Assembly (NCBI GenBank): GCA_031290375.1
Contig: JAITNR010000043.1
Coordinates: 1-6,189 of the forward strand
Source of the DNA: Prevotellaceae bacterium
GTDB taxonomy: Bacteria; Bacteroidota; Bacteroidia; Bacteroidales; Paludibacteraceae
DNA: 6,189 bases
Reading direction: 5' to 3'
This document shows, piece after piece, positions 6,080 through 6,189 of this stretch. The position numbers and the translations under genes were made by a program. The stretch's first letter is position 1; every line of letters starts with the position of its first letter. The notes under the pieces were generated by a model. The model was not told the origin of the DNA. It saw nothing but the letters and a program-made list of their open reading frames with translations, and made no database searches.

Positions 6080-6189
6080 TATTCTTTGCATCCGCTGGTG
6101 CGTATCTGTTGCGCGACAGCCACTACAAGCCCACAGCAGCGAATACAGCAATTGATTATTAAAATACTATTCTAATCGAATCACGCCCA
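6080..6189. other. Right-edge intergenic DNA, no gene recognised
   Basis: No credible coding frame or RNA gene is seen between the AlkD-like promoter and the window edge. A near-palindrome, CTGTTGCGCGACAG (6106-6119), becomes fully paired if T-G wobbles are allowed. The segment from about 6085 to 6145 is richer in G+C than the flanking AT-rich DNA and could be the edge of an upstream feature cut off by the window. Confidence 0.3.

Noticed and set aside
6106..6119. Near-palindrome CTGTTGCGCGACAG as a regulator binding site
   Set aside because: It lies about 30 bases upstream of the -33 box of the AlkD-like gene, is imperfect, occurs once in the window and matches no operator I can name with confidence. 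It may be chance.
1..6189. CRISPR array, tRNA, rRNA or multi-gene defence system
   Set aside because: No regularly spaced repeats, no cloverleaf-like sequences and no rRNA-like stretches were seen. The nuclease and the small DNA-binding-like protein are separated by tpx and point to no shared system.

Overview
The window looks like chromosomal DNA from a member of the Bacteroidota, probably Bacteroidales. Three things point there: AT-rich intergenic DNA, start codons preceded by A/T-rich leaders with no clear Shine-Dalgarno sequence, and several matches to the Bacteroidota housekeeping promoter (-7 box TAnnTTTG, -33 box TTG/TTTG) just upstream of genes. The assignment is an inference from these signals and from protein style; no database search was possible.

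Layout. The left edge (about 1-162) is the right end of an insertion sequence: the last 40 codons of an ISXO2-like (IS1595-family) transposase, then a short tail that may be the terminal inverted repeat. About a dozen bases later starts a membrane-anchored or secreted DNA/RNA non-specific endonuclease (174-1004, +). It converges on, and overlaps by 11 bp, a thiol peroxidase gene tpx (994-1503, -). Upstream of tpx on the same strand is a small basic protein with a ribbon-helix-helix look (1569-1787, -). A gene-free stretch of about 320-350 bp follows, with short dyads, a good -7 box and an inverted repeat in front of pyrD (2135-3055, +), a class 1B dihydroorotate dehydrogenase. A strong hairpin (3060-3126) separates pyrD from the convergent OPT-family oligopeptide transporter gene (3150-5210, -). 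The last gene is an AlkD-like DNA alkylation repair protein (5303-6028, -), whose start is moved well inside its open frame because a full promoter lies within the longer reading. The final 160 bases hold that promoter and no recognisable gene.

The genes do not form one pathway. They cover pyrimidine synthesis, peptide uptake, peroxide defence, alkylation repair, extracytoplasmic nucleic-acid cleavage, one small putative regulator and an IS end. Most appear to be single-gene units with their own promoters. I see no convincing novel multi-gene system. The points most worth a second look are the IS junction directly upstream of the nuclease, the class 1B pyrD without an adjacent pyrK, the inverted repeat in the pyrD control region, the dyad-rich intergenic stretch, and the orphan small DNA-binding-like protein.
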